Below are positions 23,381 through 34,849 of a stretch of DNA of 64,000 nucleotides, in pieces; position 1 is the stretch's first letter, and every line of letters begins with the position of its first letter. The stretch comes from Rutpela maculata. Its lineage: Eukaryota > Arthropoda > Insecta > Coleoptera > Cerambycidae. Position numbers and translations under genes: made by a program. The stretch spans positions 8,177,208-8,241,207 of the forward strand of contig OW386286.2 of assembly GCA_936432065.2 (NCBI GenBank), read 5' to 3'. The notes beneath the pieces were generated by a model. The model was not told where the DNA came from. It searched no databases and saw only the letters and a list, made by a program, of their open reading frames with translations.

Positions 23381-23689
23381 TTAAAATCCTAATTGGACTC
23401 CACTATATACTCTACTGATGAGAAGTACCGAGTTCGAAAGAATTTGTACAACTTTTTTAGAGTTGAAATAAAATGTAAGGTTCAATAATTGTTGTGAATT
23501 ACTGAATTTCAATATATTTTTTTTATGGCGTTCCGTCAAGGACCATACTGGCAGCCGCAATTTGCAAAACCTCAAAGCAGAATTTTTTTACGATTTCAAT
23601 ACTTTCTTCGCTCCTTGTGTCGCTCGAAAGTAAAAATATAATACACTGTCCAAAAAATATATTATAACATATTTTTGCAATTAATTATT

Positions 23690-23903
23690 TTTTATTTATT
23701 TGCTTTCATACTTCGTCAGTGTTAGCTAGAAGAGTAGTTGTTTTGATTGATTCTCCAATAATGAGTGTTTTAAAGTATTTACCTAACTAGTATATTAGCG
23801 TGCCCAGATTAGGGAAACAATATACAGAAAGTAGGTATTTTCATAATAAATAAAAAAGAGCGTAAGTTGTGATTTGCATAATACCTAAATAAATTCTCTA
23901 ATT
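23690..23903 (+). repeat. Family R copy
   Basis: It contains CTTCGTCAGTGTTAGCTAG, AGAGTAGTTGTTTTGATTG, CCTAACTAGTATATTAGCG and TAATACCTAAATAAATTC in the same order as 11030-11230. Confidence 0.65.
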
Positions 23904-24534
23904 GGGTGTTTCTCTACTAATGGGAAAATTTGTGTCCAGAGGAAACTGAATGTCAAAAAATACAAAATACTAATATTTTTTTCATTAAAATTAAAGTAAA
24001 TGATTGGTTATGTCGACCCCATATTCTAAGGTATAACTACAAATTGCCGAAATATTCAAATTTTATGGAAATGGAGTTAAATTGTCAGTACCTTGGTGGG
24101 TCCCAAACCTGAAATCAAAGATATCAACTGTTGTAAATATTAAATTTTCTTTTTATTCATTATTATATTATTACTCAAACTATGGTATGATAATGGTTGT
24201 TGGCAATGTACATTGTTATATGATCTTTTTTGAAAATTATCATCTCAAAATACTGCATAAAACATTGTCCTACACTTTTTGACGTCAGTCCCCAGCCACA
24301 TTTAAAAATCTATTGGAAGCGAATCTACGTCTGGAAACCACGTAGTTATGCTAAACGGAACGCATCCAACATGAAGTTTGTACAAATGAAACATGACGTT
24401 TTGACGCTATTTTGTTTTAGTGAATCGGTCTGATGCTAAGCAGACGTGTCTGGACCACTCAATAAATCAGTTCTCTGGTTAGCTTTTTTGGGTTTAATTT
24501 TCTCGATTTGAATTATTGTTCAGTTATTATACAT

Positions 24535-24808
24535 TGTAACAAGTAACCGGTAGTGTGTCTCCGCGAGTGCATTCCGGAACGCGCTCTACTCCGAGGCGGA
24601 AGAAGAAGATCGACGTTTGAAAAAATGACAGTTTCAACTTTTGAGGCAGTTGTGTATTCTGTTTTGTTCGTACATTTCTTATTAAGTTTTAATGTTCCCC
24701 CGCACAGCGTGGACGTCTTAGTATTCTGTAATACTTCGAAGAATAAATGTTTTTGTTGGGAAGTCGCGTACCTACTTTTTTATTTAAAATTTAACCTCTC
24801 GTGTTAAA
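24535..24808 (+). repeat. 5' LTR of the gypsy element
   Basis: It begins TGTAACAAGTAACCGG and ends TCTCGTGTTAAA. It should carry the promoter and, with an AATAAA at about 24742, the polyadenylation signal. It lacks the 9 bases (ACAATTTTG) present in the 3' LTR. An 84-codon frame inside is chance. Confidence 0.88.
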
Positions 24809-24811
24809 AAC

Positions 24812-24829
24812 TGGCGCTCAACTTGTGGC
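24812..24829 (+). promoter_or_regulatory. Primer binding site
   Basis: TGGCGCTCAACTTGTGG starts three bases after the LTR. TGG pairs with the CCA end of a tRNA. The sequence resembles tRNA-Lys-type binding sites of gypsy elements with several mismatches; the tRNA identity is an inference. Confidence 0.6.
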
Positions 24830-25066
24830 CGATTTCCTTAAAAGACGTTTAAAAACTTTTCGTTCGTATTCTAAGAACTTACAAAAACGTTGTGTGTTAG
24901 TTTTGAACATTAAGACTTTCCATTACCATAGTGCAGGAGTTGTGCTGCAACATTTGCCGTGATTTTTTTTCAAGTGTGTGCATCGAATTTCCTCACAACG
25001 AATCCAACAAATGATAGACCGGTGACACGTGCCTTTTCAAAACAGACAAGGGTACAGCCAGGTAAA

Positions 25067-27998
25067 ATGCCAGACCGGGATCAAGGTAATGTGAACCAAT
25101 TTTCCATATCAAATGAACAATTTGCGACTCTTATGCGGACAATGCAGGAAACGCTTGCACAACAAGCTCGCGCTCCAACTCCTGTGCCGACTTTAAATAT
25201 ACCGGGGAGCTTCGCGAAGTGCACAAGTCGTTTTGACGGTAAAAAGAACTCTGACGTGAATGCATTTATCGACGCTATAGAAACCTATAAAGAATGCATG
25301 AACATTTCCGATGATCTCGCAGTGAAAGGTTTGCCGATTTTATTGTCAGATTTAGCTGCTACGTGGTGGCAAGGTGTAAAAGCGACAGTAGCAGACTGGA
25401 ATGGCGCTTTGGCCCTACTTAAGCATACCTATGGTCCTAAAAAACCACCATATCGCATTTATCGTGAACTGTTTACATTAGAACACGATGATAAAACCCC
25501 CACAGACATTTTCGTGTGCCAGTGTCGCGCGTTGTTGGCACATCTACCCAAAGATACTCTAACCGAAAACACACAGATAGACATGGTGTATGGCTTATTA
25601 TCGCTTAAAATAAGAAGAGAGGTCCCACGTGAAAAAGTTAAATCATTTTCAGAACTTCTAGATTTGGCCCGAATTGTAGAAGAAAATCTTTTCGAAAATG
25701 ACGTCGTTTCGAAAACTCCTAAGGACAGTGCAAATAAAAATAGGCCTAAATGTAAATATTGCAAAGCTTTCGGTCACGTGGTCGAAGATTGCCGCCGCTT
25801 GCAAAAGAACAAAAATGAACAGGGTCATTCTAAAAACAATCCTACAGTTTCTGAGGAAGCTTCAGCTACTACCGTAACAGAAAAATCTTTTCATAAAAAT
25901 TTGCCGGTTATTTCTTGTTTCGGATGTGGTAACCCTGGTTACATTAGGAGAGATTGCCCAAAATGCAAAGCAAAATCAGAAAACCAAGAAAAATCCGAAT
26001 TTTGTTCCCTGGACACAAATATTTATTTCTCACCCAGGCAAAGACCTATAATAAATGTTGAAATTTGTGGTGCAAAAGGAACGGGATATGTGGACACTGC
26101 GGCTAGACAAAGTGTCGCAAGCTACTCACTTTATCAAGTTTTGATTAAGAAAAATAATACATTCCAAAAATCGCGCTTGCACGTGACTTTGGCTGATGGT
26201 CAGCGAAGTCAGAAAAATGTTTTAATAACCAAGGTCGACGTTGTACTTCAAGGACGTATTATTACAACCACTTTTATCATTTTTCCGGAATCTCGCGACA
26301 ATGTCACACTGTTTGGGATGGATTTTATCGAGGATGCGCAGTTAGTTTTGAATATTCCACAGCGCACATGGCACTTCGCTGACGAAACTAACATCCACGA
26401 ATTAAAACTCGAAGAAACAAATGCAGGAGATAAAACGCTAGAATTGAATCTCATAAGTACGCTTGCACTCCGAGCTGATGAAGGAACGTCCTTGACAGAA
26501 GAACGTATCAACCAGTTAAACATATTCATTGCGAAGAATTCAGATATCTTTTCGCAAGGGGGAGAGCCAACACCGTTCGCCGAGCACAGAATCGAAACAG
26601 GTGACCATGCACCGATCGCAGTGCCCCCTTACAGAATGTCTGCGCAAAAGAAGGAAATATTAGAAAAGGAACTGGATAGCATGCTGAACGATGACATCAT
26701 TGAAGAATGTGAATCGCCCTGGGCTGCACCAGTGGTTCTGGTCCCCAAAAAAGACAATTCCGTGCGCGTGTGCGTTGATTACCGTCGTTTAAATTCGGTG
26801 ACTGTCGCCGATAGTTACCCAATGCCGCGCATTGAAGAACTCTTACATCTAGCTAAACAAACTTTTTATATGACAACAATAGACTTAAGGTCAGGTTATT
26901 GGCAGGTCAGTGTGCGCGTGTGCGATAGAGATAAAACTGCTTTCACTACACCATTTGGGACTTTTAAGTTTAAACGTATGCCTTTCGGTTTGAAAAACTC
27001 AGGTGCTACGTTTCAGCGTTTAATGGATCGTTTTCGAGGTGGGCTAAAAGACATTGCTACTTTTGCATATCTTGACGACCTGATAGTGATATCTGGTGAT
27101 TTCGACGAACATTTACGAGACCTTAATTCCGTTTTCGAGAGACTGAGAAAATTCAAACTTCGCGCGAAACGTGAAAAGTGCGTGTTTGTATCTGCGCAGG
27201 TCAAGTTTTTGGGACATTTGATCACTCCAAATGGAATTCAAGCAGATCCTGACAAGATATCGGCTATTGAAAAGATGCCTTCCCCGAGAAACATCAAACA
27301 TTTGTTATCTTTTATACAAACTTGTTCATGGTTTCGTCGGTTCGTTCCCAACTTTTCGAAGGTTGCCAGACCGCGTACCAAACTTACGAAGAAGAACGCT
27401 ACATGGGAGTGGGGTCCAGACCAACAAACTGCGTTTGAAAGACTTAAGTCAGCCTTAGTTTCTGCGCCCATCCTCAGACAAGCCGACGAGAAATTACCTT
27501 TTATCGTCCGTACGGATGCTAGCAGCTACGCGATCGGCGCAGCGCTGCTACAAGGTGAAGGAGCTGAAGAAAGACCTATTGAATATGCGAGTAGACTATT
27601 GACTGCAGCAGAACGCAACTACAGTACAACGGAGAGAGAGGCTCTCGCTTTAAAGTGGTCTATAGACGAGAAATTTCGTGGATATATCGAGGGATCCGAG
27701 ATCACCGTTGCAACCGATCACCAAGCGTTGAGATGGTTAATGACGCTGAAGTCGCCCACGGGTCGTCTAGCGAGGTGGGCCCTCGCATTACAACTATATA
27801 ATTTAAAAATCACCTATACACCTGGGAAATGTAATGTACTGGCTGATACTCTGTCTCGCCCCTTTTGTGCTGAAGAAAAGGAGGACTCCTGCGGCGTATG
27901 TTCCTTGGTCACTGATTTACCGACGTATGGCGCAAAGAAATTGCGAAATGAACAAATTAGCGACCCGGAGGTAAAGAAAATTATCGATTCCTTTGAGA
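25067..27998 (+). CDS. gag-pol: Gypsy Gag-protease-RT-RNase H polyprotein (frame intact to ~27998)
   Basis: The first ATG in frame is at 25067 (MPDRDQGN). Gag carries two zinc knuckles: CKYCKAFGHVVEDC near residue 228, and CFGCGNPGYIRRDC near 284, where Tyr replaces the usual His. Protease shows DTAA near residue 342 in place of the more common DTGA. Reverse transcriptase follows from about residue 510 with MPFGLKNSGATFQRLMD and the catalytic FAYLDD near 666-671. RNase H has RTDASSYAIGAAL near 815 and TTEREALAL. Gag and pol share one frame. Beyond about 27998 this frame reads nonsense to a stop at 28291, because the integrase continues in another frame. A programmed shift is unlikely, as no slippery heptamer is seen. 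Confidence 0.9.
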
Positions 27999-29322
27999 AG
28001 ATCACCCTGATTTACCAAATTGGACGTCGAGAGGTTATATCATGTCTAACGGTGTATTATATAGATTCATCCCGGAAGAGGTTACCGAAGAGGCGCAACT
28101 GGTGGTTCCTAATTGTGCTAGGTCCAGGATATTACAAGAGTATCATGATGCCCCATCTGCAGGCCACTATGGTTACGAACGCACTCTTCGTAAAATTTGT
28201 AATAAATACTATTGGCCTGGTATGCGCAAGTATATTAAAGAATATATCAAAGATTGTGTTGAATGCCAGAGGTACAAGCCATCGAATTTGAAACCCGCCG
28301 GCCTTTTGAGAACGCCTCCGCCGAATCAGAGATTTGAAACGTTATCTATTGACCTATTTGGTCCATTGCCCCTCACACCTGATGGTTATCAATGGATATT
28401 TATAGTTGAAGATGTTTCGACGAAGTGGGTCGAAATTTTCCCGCTTAAACAAGCCACTGCCGAAGCATGCGCAAGAACGTTGATATACGAAGTAGTTCTA
28501 CGATATGGCACGCCAAGAAGAGTTATTTCGGATAATGGACCCCAATTTGTAGGCGCTGTTATGCAATGTGTGTCTTTTTGTTTGGGATTTGATCAATGCT
28601 TGATACCGGTATATCACCCAGAGGCGAATCCAGTAGAGAGGAAAAATAGAGACCTAAAGACTCAGTTGTCTATCCTTGTGAGGGATAATCACGTGGACTG
28701 GCTGAATAAGCTGCCTTCTATAAGATTCGCCATGAACACGAGCTTTAGTCAGAGTACTGGACATACTCCAGCGTTTCTTAGTTTTGCTCGAGAGTTACGT
28801 TCTCCAGATGAAGTGAAACACGATTTACGAGCCGTGGCTCTGTCGGAAAACTTTGTTGCTGAAATTACCCCATATTTGTTGAATATAGCCGATACCATGA
28901 AAGAGGTCAAGGAGACATTTGAACACGAACAGGATCGAAATAAGAAGTATGCAGATCAAAAGCGTAGGGCCCCACCAGAATTTCAAGTAGGAGATATGGT
29001 ATGGGTTCGATCATATGTTCTCAGCAAGGCGTCCAAGGGTATAACATCCAAATTTGTACCCAAAGGGGATGGTCCATACAAAATCCATTCTAAGAAAGGT
29101 TCTACGTTTTACGTAATTTCCAGAAACGACGAGGAGGTTCCTTTGGTTACGTATCATGTATCCGATCTTACACCGTATATTCCCTCAGATGAAGGTAATC
29201 CTCCGACTCCAGTGTTCCCGATAAGAAAGAGGGGAAGGCCTCCGAAGAAGAAACCCGCCGTTCGTCCTGGATCGTCTACGAGGACGTTGAGACAATCCAG
29301 AGGGGGAGTCTGTAACAAGTAA
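27998..29322 (+). CDS. Gypsy integrase region, shifted frame
   Basis: The frame is open from just after the break near 27998. The first Met is at 28042 (MSNGVLYRF). The HHCC zinc-binding region lies around 28144-28270 (HDAPSAGHYGYE … CVECQRYK). The DD35E core shows LSIDLFGPLP (first Asp), VISDNGPQF (second Asp) and YHPEANPVERKNRD (Glu). A C-terminal GPY-type module follows (GDMVWVRSY, GPYKIHSKKG), then a basic tail (RKRGRPPKKKPAVR). The stop is twelve bases into the 3' LTR. The protein would insert element cDNA into host DNA. It is separated from the upstream polyprotein by an apparent one-base deletion. Confidence 0.88.
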
Positions 29323-29593
29323 CCGGTAGTGTGTCTCCGCGAGTGCATTCCGGAACGCGCTCTACTCCGAGGCGGAAGAAGAAGATCGACGTTTGAAAAA
29401 ATGACAGTTTCAACTTTTGACAATTTTGAGGCAGTTGTGTATTCTGTTTTGTTCGTACATTTCTTATTAAGTTTTAATGTTCCCCCGCACAGCGTGGACG
29501 TCTTAGTATTCTGTAATACTTCGAAGAATAAATGTTTTTGTTGGGAAGTCGCGTACCTACTTTTTTATTTAAAATTTAACCTCTCGTGTTAAA
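29311..29593 (+). repeat. 3' LTR of the gypsy element
   Basis: It is 283 bp and matches the 5' LTR except for nine extra bases after CAACTTTTG. The polypurine tract precedes it at 29299-29308. It ends GTGTTAAA, followed by the ACAT duplication. Confidence 0.88.
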
Positions 29594-29899
29594 ACATTTT
29601 ATAAACAAAAATATACTACTACTGTTGCCACTAGTGGATTGCGTAATTATTGTAACTTTTTTAATAACGATCGATTCTTAACGAATTTGTCAGTACCCTG
29701 TCGTCAGCCCCCTGCCAAAAAATAACTAGTGGAAGCATTATACTCTTCGCCGATTTACTGAGCTTTTTATATAATTGTTATACATTCTATAGGATACTCT
29801 TCGCATTTTTCTTGTAAATAATGTTAGTTTTTGGACATTCTAAATTTTGTGATACCAACTTTGTTGTGAAAAAAAATATATAAAAAAAAATCACGATGT

Positions 29900-29975
29900 G
29901 AGGTAGTAAAAATATAATCGGGATCGAACCTGGGACCCTTGGAAACTCTTGCCGCTACACCACCATATCTTATTA
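29900..29975 (-). ncRNA. tRNA-like segment, possible SINE head
   Basis: On the reverse strand there is GGTGTAGCGGCAAGAG (A-box-like) and GGTTCGATCCCG (B-box) at tRNA-like spacing. No complete cloverleaf or intact acceptor stem was found. Confidence 0.4.
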
Positions 29976-30139
29976 TTAAAATTGTTAATGAGTGTAATAT
30001 ATACCATTAGAAAATTTATTGTGATTATTTGGAAACACACATTAGTAAAATGTATTAAAAAAAATAGTGATAGGAAATAACATTTCGCAAGGTTTCTATT
30101 TATTACAAACCATAAAAAAATGTAAAAAATATTTTTTTA

Positions 30140-30450
30140 AATTTTAAATTATTAATAACTTTTTTATTTACCGATCGATTTTCTTAAAAAATAATAGGGT
30201 TCCTCCTCTAGCTAACTTACTTTCTAAATTTCAATACAATCGGACTTTTCTTTCTTAAGTTATCGTGCTTACAAGAAACGTGACGGACGGACAGACGGAC
30301 GGACAGACGGACGGACAGACGGACGGACAGACGGACGGACAGACGGACGGACAGACGGACGGACAGACGGACGGACAGACGGACATTTTGAAAGTTGTTC
30401 AGAATTCGTTCACTAACATAACGATATAAAATTTTTTTCTCTACGAGCGA
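30140..30450 (+). repeat. Dispersed repeat carrying a 12-bp minisatellite
   Basis: The minisatellite ACGGACGGACAG is repeated about 8.6 times at 30282-30384. The flanks (AAGTTATCGTGCTTACAAGA and TTCAGAATTC) match a second copy at 17795-18000. GAC-rich microsatellite cores of this kind are common in non-autonomous rolling-circle elements, but no ends were identified. Confidence 0.6.
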
Positions 30451-30999
30451 TATTTACTGATTTAGAAAGTATAATAATAAATTAATAAATACCTAGTGTT
30501 TAGTATAATTAATATAAAAATCGACACAAAAATTGATATTCTGAAGATATTCTTAAATTCTTAAGAACCAGATATTAGATTTTAGGTGTAGAAGTTGATT
30601 TTCATTTTCTTTTTGATTTAGAATTGTTTTCTTTTTTGAGAATTTTAATTTTTGTTTCAAAAGAGTTTTGTTAATTTATGTTACTCTAGAGAATAATAGA
30701 AAACTTTAAATACAATAATCTACTATAATTTCTTTAATTTTTGTTCCACAAAGTCAATTCAATAGGCAAGGTCTCACTATCCTGGAATTATATTTTAGTA
30801 AATCGTAAATAAAATGAATACTGCTGGATAACTTGACTGGCCCTTCATAATAGAGGAAGAGTTAGACTGTACCTTTATATTAAAGTAGTGTTATCCCCTA
30901 TTAATTAAAAAAAAGTCCTCGAACAAACTTGTATGGAAGATTTCTCGTTAGTAGAGAAACACCCAATTATATTATAAGATAATTATCAACAGCCAAGAA

Positions 31000-33330
31000 C
31001 AATGTTTTCAATTGTATAAATGTTTATTAAAGATGTTACAACTTTTTTACATCAAGGAAGTCATAAGTAATTTATTAGACAACATACACTAAAAATGTCT
31101 GCCGAAAAAACTTTTTGAAGGGGCTCTCATTATAAAAGTAACGAAAGTACTCTCTAAGTGTTGCTAATGCACGGATGACTCCGTAACATGAACTCCACCA
31201 TCATATTCGCCCATTTCCTCGCGCAATGTTAATATAGTCTCACTTGGAGTAAAAACTTAGAGTCATTTTCACGGGAGATAAGAGTAAATGCGACGGGCAT
31301 TAAACATTTATTCGGTCCATTTGTGAAATTACACATTTCGACGGACGATTACGCGGATGCTGCCACTGCCTAATATTCAGCGTTGATTATCGTTATGTAG
31401 GCTGCGCTCCTCTAGAACATAACAATAAAGAAAGTGAGATATGTGGGTGTCCTCTACGAAGGATTAGAACAAGCCGGATGTAATCCTTCGAAATAAGGAG
31501 GAACTTTCCTTGTTATGGGGAGCCGGCATGGGCCGTGAATCAGGCAGTGTTGTTCTTCGTGAGGGGAACCATTTTACAAGTTTGTCAAATAGATTTCCTA
31601 AATTTTCTTTTCCTTAATAAATTAATTGATATAGTAATTAGAGAACATTATTTAGGTACTATGTAAATCACAACTTACACACTTTTTTATTTATTATGAA
31701 AATACCTACTTTCTGTATACAGGGTGATTCAGTTTGCTATTCGCGCCCCTGTATCTTTTTTATTTCAACAGAAAACTACAATAAACCATATATATTTGTA
31801 AATCGTTTGTCAAGCTCTATCGAATGACGTCCTTAAATCATCTCTTTGATCACACATGCCAAAATAACGATAGTCAACTTTTTTTTTCAAATAGTATGCT
31901 ATACCTTCTTTTGCTGATTGTTGTAGAGCTTCTCTTTCTGCATTCAACCATGTGAAAAAAGTATACACTTCCATAAGGAAAATTTCGAGAAAATTAATAA
32001 AATACGGAAAAACTTCATTTAAAGGTTTTGTTTCTGATTCAACATAGTTAGCCATGGAAACAATAACAAAATACTGTTATTTGTGACCATGATACTAAGA
32101 AATAGAGATACGCTCTCACGCATACCTCCCCTTACTGCAGTTCCCGCTGTTACGTCACGTAAAAGTCAACTAGTTCAGTGGTCAATTTTTAGTTTAGATG
32201 TAAACTAAAATTACCTTAACCGAAGTGTTTAGAAGCTTATCCTTTGATAAAATAACAAATTACGACTCTTTTGGTTGTTGGAGACAAAAGATAGAGCCAA
32301 AAATGTAAGAAAATTGTAAAATAATAGATACAATTATTTTCTCGTTTAACTCGCTCTAACTAAAAAACGGGACAACGAGTTAATCTCAAATTTTTACCGT
32401 GTGATGAATCTATATTTGTTAACAAAATGTGTTAATATGAAGGTCAAGTTTTAATAAGTGTAGAAAATATGATTTTTTTTCTAAGGCTATGTCGATAAAC
32501 TGTGAAAATTTACAGGTGGGAATACAACAAACGAGAAACTTTTTTGTCTTTCGAAATAGGTAGCAAGTATATCGAGGGCATATGAAGATAAAGGATGGAG
32601 CTAACTTTTTTATTTGAAACTTTTTTTTCTAGGGTTAACAGTTTTCGAGAAAATTGCAATTAAGTATACGAAACCCCCTCGCGAACGATACAGCGCAGAG
32701 AACTAATGTACGTTAGTGTTGTTTAATGAAATCGAATTCAGATTTTCTTGAGATGTTTCAGCAAATCAATGGAGGTTATTAAATATTTGTAATAATTACC
32801 ATGACACACATTGATTTATCCCGCGCTATTGAATTAAGTCATACTGCGAAAACGCTATTTTGCAGATGCAAAATGTTTTTCATAATAAAAACATTAAAGA
32901 ATCCGGCAATTTATCTCTAAATAACAGAATAAATATTTCTCATTTTTGACTGTTTGTCTATTTCCTGAATAACGTTAGATAAATGCACTGTTTCATAATT
33001 AAAGTAGTATAATATTTACTACTACTATTTATTGTGTTTAATTAAATGAATTAAAATTTGATATTAAATAAAAACAAAATAATTACTTATATGTTGAAAA
33101 GTCAACGGTGCAAAAGATCATATGTGCTTGCACCAATTATTTTGGAGGTGTTTTCACAAACATTTAAACCCACAACGGCCTTATGCGAAATGAAAAGTGC
33201 TGACAAAAGCAGTCATAGAATTCTATGATATTAAAAAGTAAAATTGCCTGCAATCAGCTTTCTAGGTCTTATATTATTTCGATGTATTTTTAGGTAGATG
33301 GTCGCCGCCGCGGGCTCGATTTGAAGTTGA
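31000..33330. other. No gene recognised; family-R fragment at 31635-31720
   Basis: 31635-31720 is a reverse-strand family-R piece (TTAGAGAACATTATTTAGG … ATACCTACTTTCTGTATA). It is followed at once by TACAGGGTGATTCAG, which looks like a CAGGGTG transposon end without a visible partner. A reverse-strand frame at 31810-32055 (81 codons, starts MANYVESETK) has no recognised domain. The remainder shows nothing I can assign. Confidence 0.45.
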
Positions 33331-33835
33331 CTAGAGTAGAGGGTGACGCCAAAAAGGATAAGATAGAGCGGAAGGCTCGCGTACACATGCCATCTGTCGA
33401 GTTTTAGGCAGCAACAACATATTTACAGGCATCGGCATCAATGAAAGAGATTGTCGTCTATACTATTGACCTTGCTGTTGGTCTATAATCAACAGGTGCG
33501 TTTTTTTGCTACAATTCTGACACCGGAATATCAAATCTTGTCGTTTTTTGCTCGCCATTCTGATTCCATACACATGAATGTCGATGCCATTATTCGTTAT
33601 TTAAGAATCCTAAGAAATTTGTCGCCTCCCACCTAGGAATTTCAGTTTTGTCGTTTTATTGGTAGATATCATTCTGGTAATTCTAACTCTACCGGTCGTG
33701 GACAAAAAAACGCACCTAACCTTACAATCATGCAATGGTAATGGTGATCATAATAAAATGTCACATGTAGAAAAAGCAAATGAATATTATATGTGTAAAA
33801 AAATTATAGTTTTGATTATAGTTATAAAGTATATA

Positions 33836-33927
33836 ATGGTTGTGGCCTGCAATTTTTCAAACTGTCGTAGAAGAAACGATAAAGATAAAGGGCATGGGTT
33901 TTTTATGGTCCCTAAGGAACCCGAAAT
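33836..33927 (+). CDS. Possible first exon of a THAP-type zinc finger protein
   Basis: From ATG at 33836 the frame reads MVVACNFSNC, then RRRNDKDKGHGFF and VPKEPE. It stops at a consensus splice donor (GTGAGTAAG) beginning at 33928. The C-x4-C start, basic stretch, K-G, then an F and P-K-x-P-E order is that of the N-terminus of THAP domains. These are zinc-dependent DNA-binding modules in host proteins and P-element transposases. The rest of the domain (the C-x2-H part) is not visible nearby, so the next exon may be far away, lost or absent. A 30-bp inverted motif brackets the region (33343-33372 and 35147-35182). It could be a gene fragment carried by a mobile element. Confidence 0.42.
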
Positions 33928-34089
33928 GTGAGTAAGATCCCAGATGCCAGTTTGATTTGAAATTGTTATGAAAATATGCTACCAGCTTGGTACCCTCCAC
34001 CTTACGAAGTTCTTTATCATGTACTTAGCATACAAATCTTGCAAATTGCTAGCACTTAGGGCGAGTTGTACCAACTAAGTTCAAACCAA

Positions 34090-34180
34090 GTTCAACTTGA
34101 GATGTTATTTCCCATATTTCGTATGGGTCCCACGCGCCACAGACGAGAAAAAAAAATTGAAATATCACCAGCCGCCACTG
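34090..34180. mobile_element. Truncated relative of the hAT MITE at 38156-38778
   Basis: It contains GATGTTATTTCCC, CGTATGGGTCCCACGCGCC and ends CACCAGCCGCCACTG, matching the right end of the hAT-type MITE. The left end is missing. A short direct duplication (ATGATCAGAC…TTG) follows at 34181-34215 and 34308-34345. Confidence 0.6.
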
Positions 34181-34849
34181 CATGATCAGACCTTGATCAT
34201 CAGTATATAGAAAGAATATAATTTTCTTGTTTTTTATATTGATATTGTTAGATGAAAGCAGTTGATAAGATGTCTCGTAAGAGTCATTTTTTGTTGATAT
34301 ACTGGTATGATCAGACTTGGATCGATAGTATATGGAAAGAATGAATGGTTTCATTGAAAGTTATCTGCTGAATCAGTACACAAAATAATATTTTTCGATA
34401 ATTTGTAATGGTTGTATTTTGAGCTACCACCAATTAGTGATTTTTGTTTTACCCGTTAATTTATTTTTAGTATACGATATACGATTTTTTTTTTATTGGA
34501 GCTGACATGTTTATATTTGTTATTTTTTCTGTCAGTTTTGTGTCCGTTTTATTTATTAATTTTGTATGATTAATTTTTTTCAATTGCACACGTTGAATTC
34601 ATTACGGCTAGAATTTTTATTTTCTGTTCAATACAACACTGTATCATAACTATTGATCAGTGTTATACAAATTTCTAGTTATAAGTTATTATACAGTGTC
34701 ATTTGTAGAATATTTTATAAATTATTTATACTATTTACATTCACTTATTACTAGTAATATTTGTTTTGTTAAAGGTGCAGTGGCTATTTCTTAAAATAAA
34801 GTAATTTTTTCACGTTTATCGCTTCTTTTTTTCCTTAATTTTTAAGAAA

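Larger units (their letters stand above)
19455..23405. mobile_element. Element F: ~2-kb palindromic element enlarged to 3.95 kb by three insertions
   Basis: The ends are TAGTGGAGTCAAATTAGGA and the complement of TAGTGGAGTCCAATTAGGA. TAT flanks both sides (19452-19454, 23406-23408). The empty site is seen in family R at 10865-10875. Inverted arms meet near 22170. The left arm carries HINE copy H3 and element K; the right arm carries MITE E2. Without them the arms are about 990 and 1010 bp. The arms contain a CA/GT-rich microsatellite-like tract (21888-21935 and its complement at 22410-22460) and poly-C runs. No credible gene is present. Confidence 0.75.
24535..29593 (+). mobile_element. Ty3/gypsy LTR retrotransposon, nearly complete
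   Basis: Two direct LTRs of 274 and 283 bp bracket gag, protease, reverse transcriptase, RNase H and integrase in the gypsy order. A 4-bp duplication (ACAT) flanks the element at 24531-24534 and 29594-29597. A primer binding site (TGGCGCTCAAC) starts at about 24812. A polypurine tract (AGAGGGGGAG) ends at about 29308. There is no envelope gene. The LTRs differ by one 9-bp indel and otherwise read the same, so the insertion is recent. The coding region has one frameshift before integrase. Confidence 0.93.
23904..30964. mobile_element. Possible 2-kb TIR element enclosing the gypsy element
   Basis: GGGTGTTTCTCTACTAA begins at 23904, and its exact complement ends at 30964. Both are flanked by AATT. 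AATT is its own complement, so the flank is weak evidence for a duplication. If real, the gypsy element lies inside a shorter terminal-inverted-repeat element. I found no transposase in the enclosed non-gypsy DNA. Confidence 0.35.

Noticed and set aside
24553..24807. 84-codon frame in the 5' LTR and its longer twin in the 3' LTR
   Set aside because: It lies wholly inside a promoter-bearing LTR and the two copies differ by the 9-bp indel; treated as chance.
27990..28042. Possible programmed ribosomal frameshift between RNase H and integrase
   Set aside because: No slippery heptamer or downstream stem-loop is apparent, and gypsy elements do not usually shift at this position; a deletion is simpler.
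29323..29600. Search for an envelope gene after integrase
   Set aside because: The integrase frame runs into the 3' LTR, leaving no room for one.
30282..30384. Regular short repeats that might suggest a CRISPR array
   Set aside because: Units are contiguous 12-mers without spacers; this is a minisatellite in eukaryotic DNA.
31719..31760. CAGGGTG motif resembling a mariner-type MITE end
   Set aside because: No inverted partner was found within about 2 kb, so no element could be delimited.
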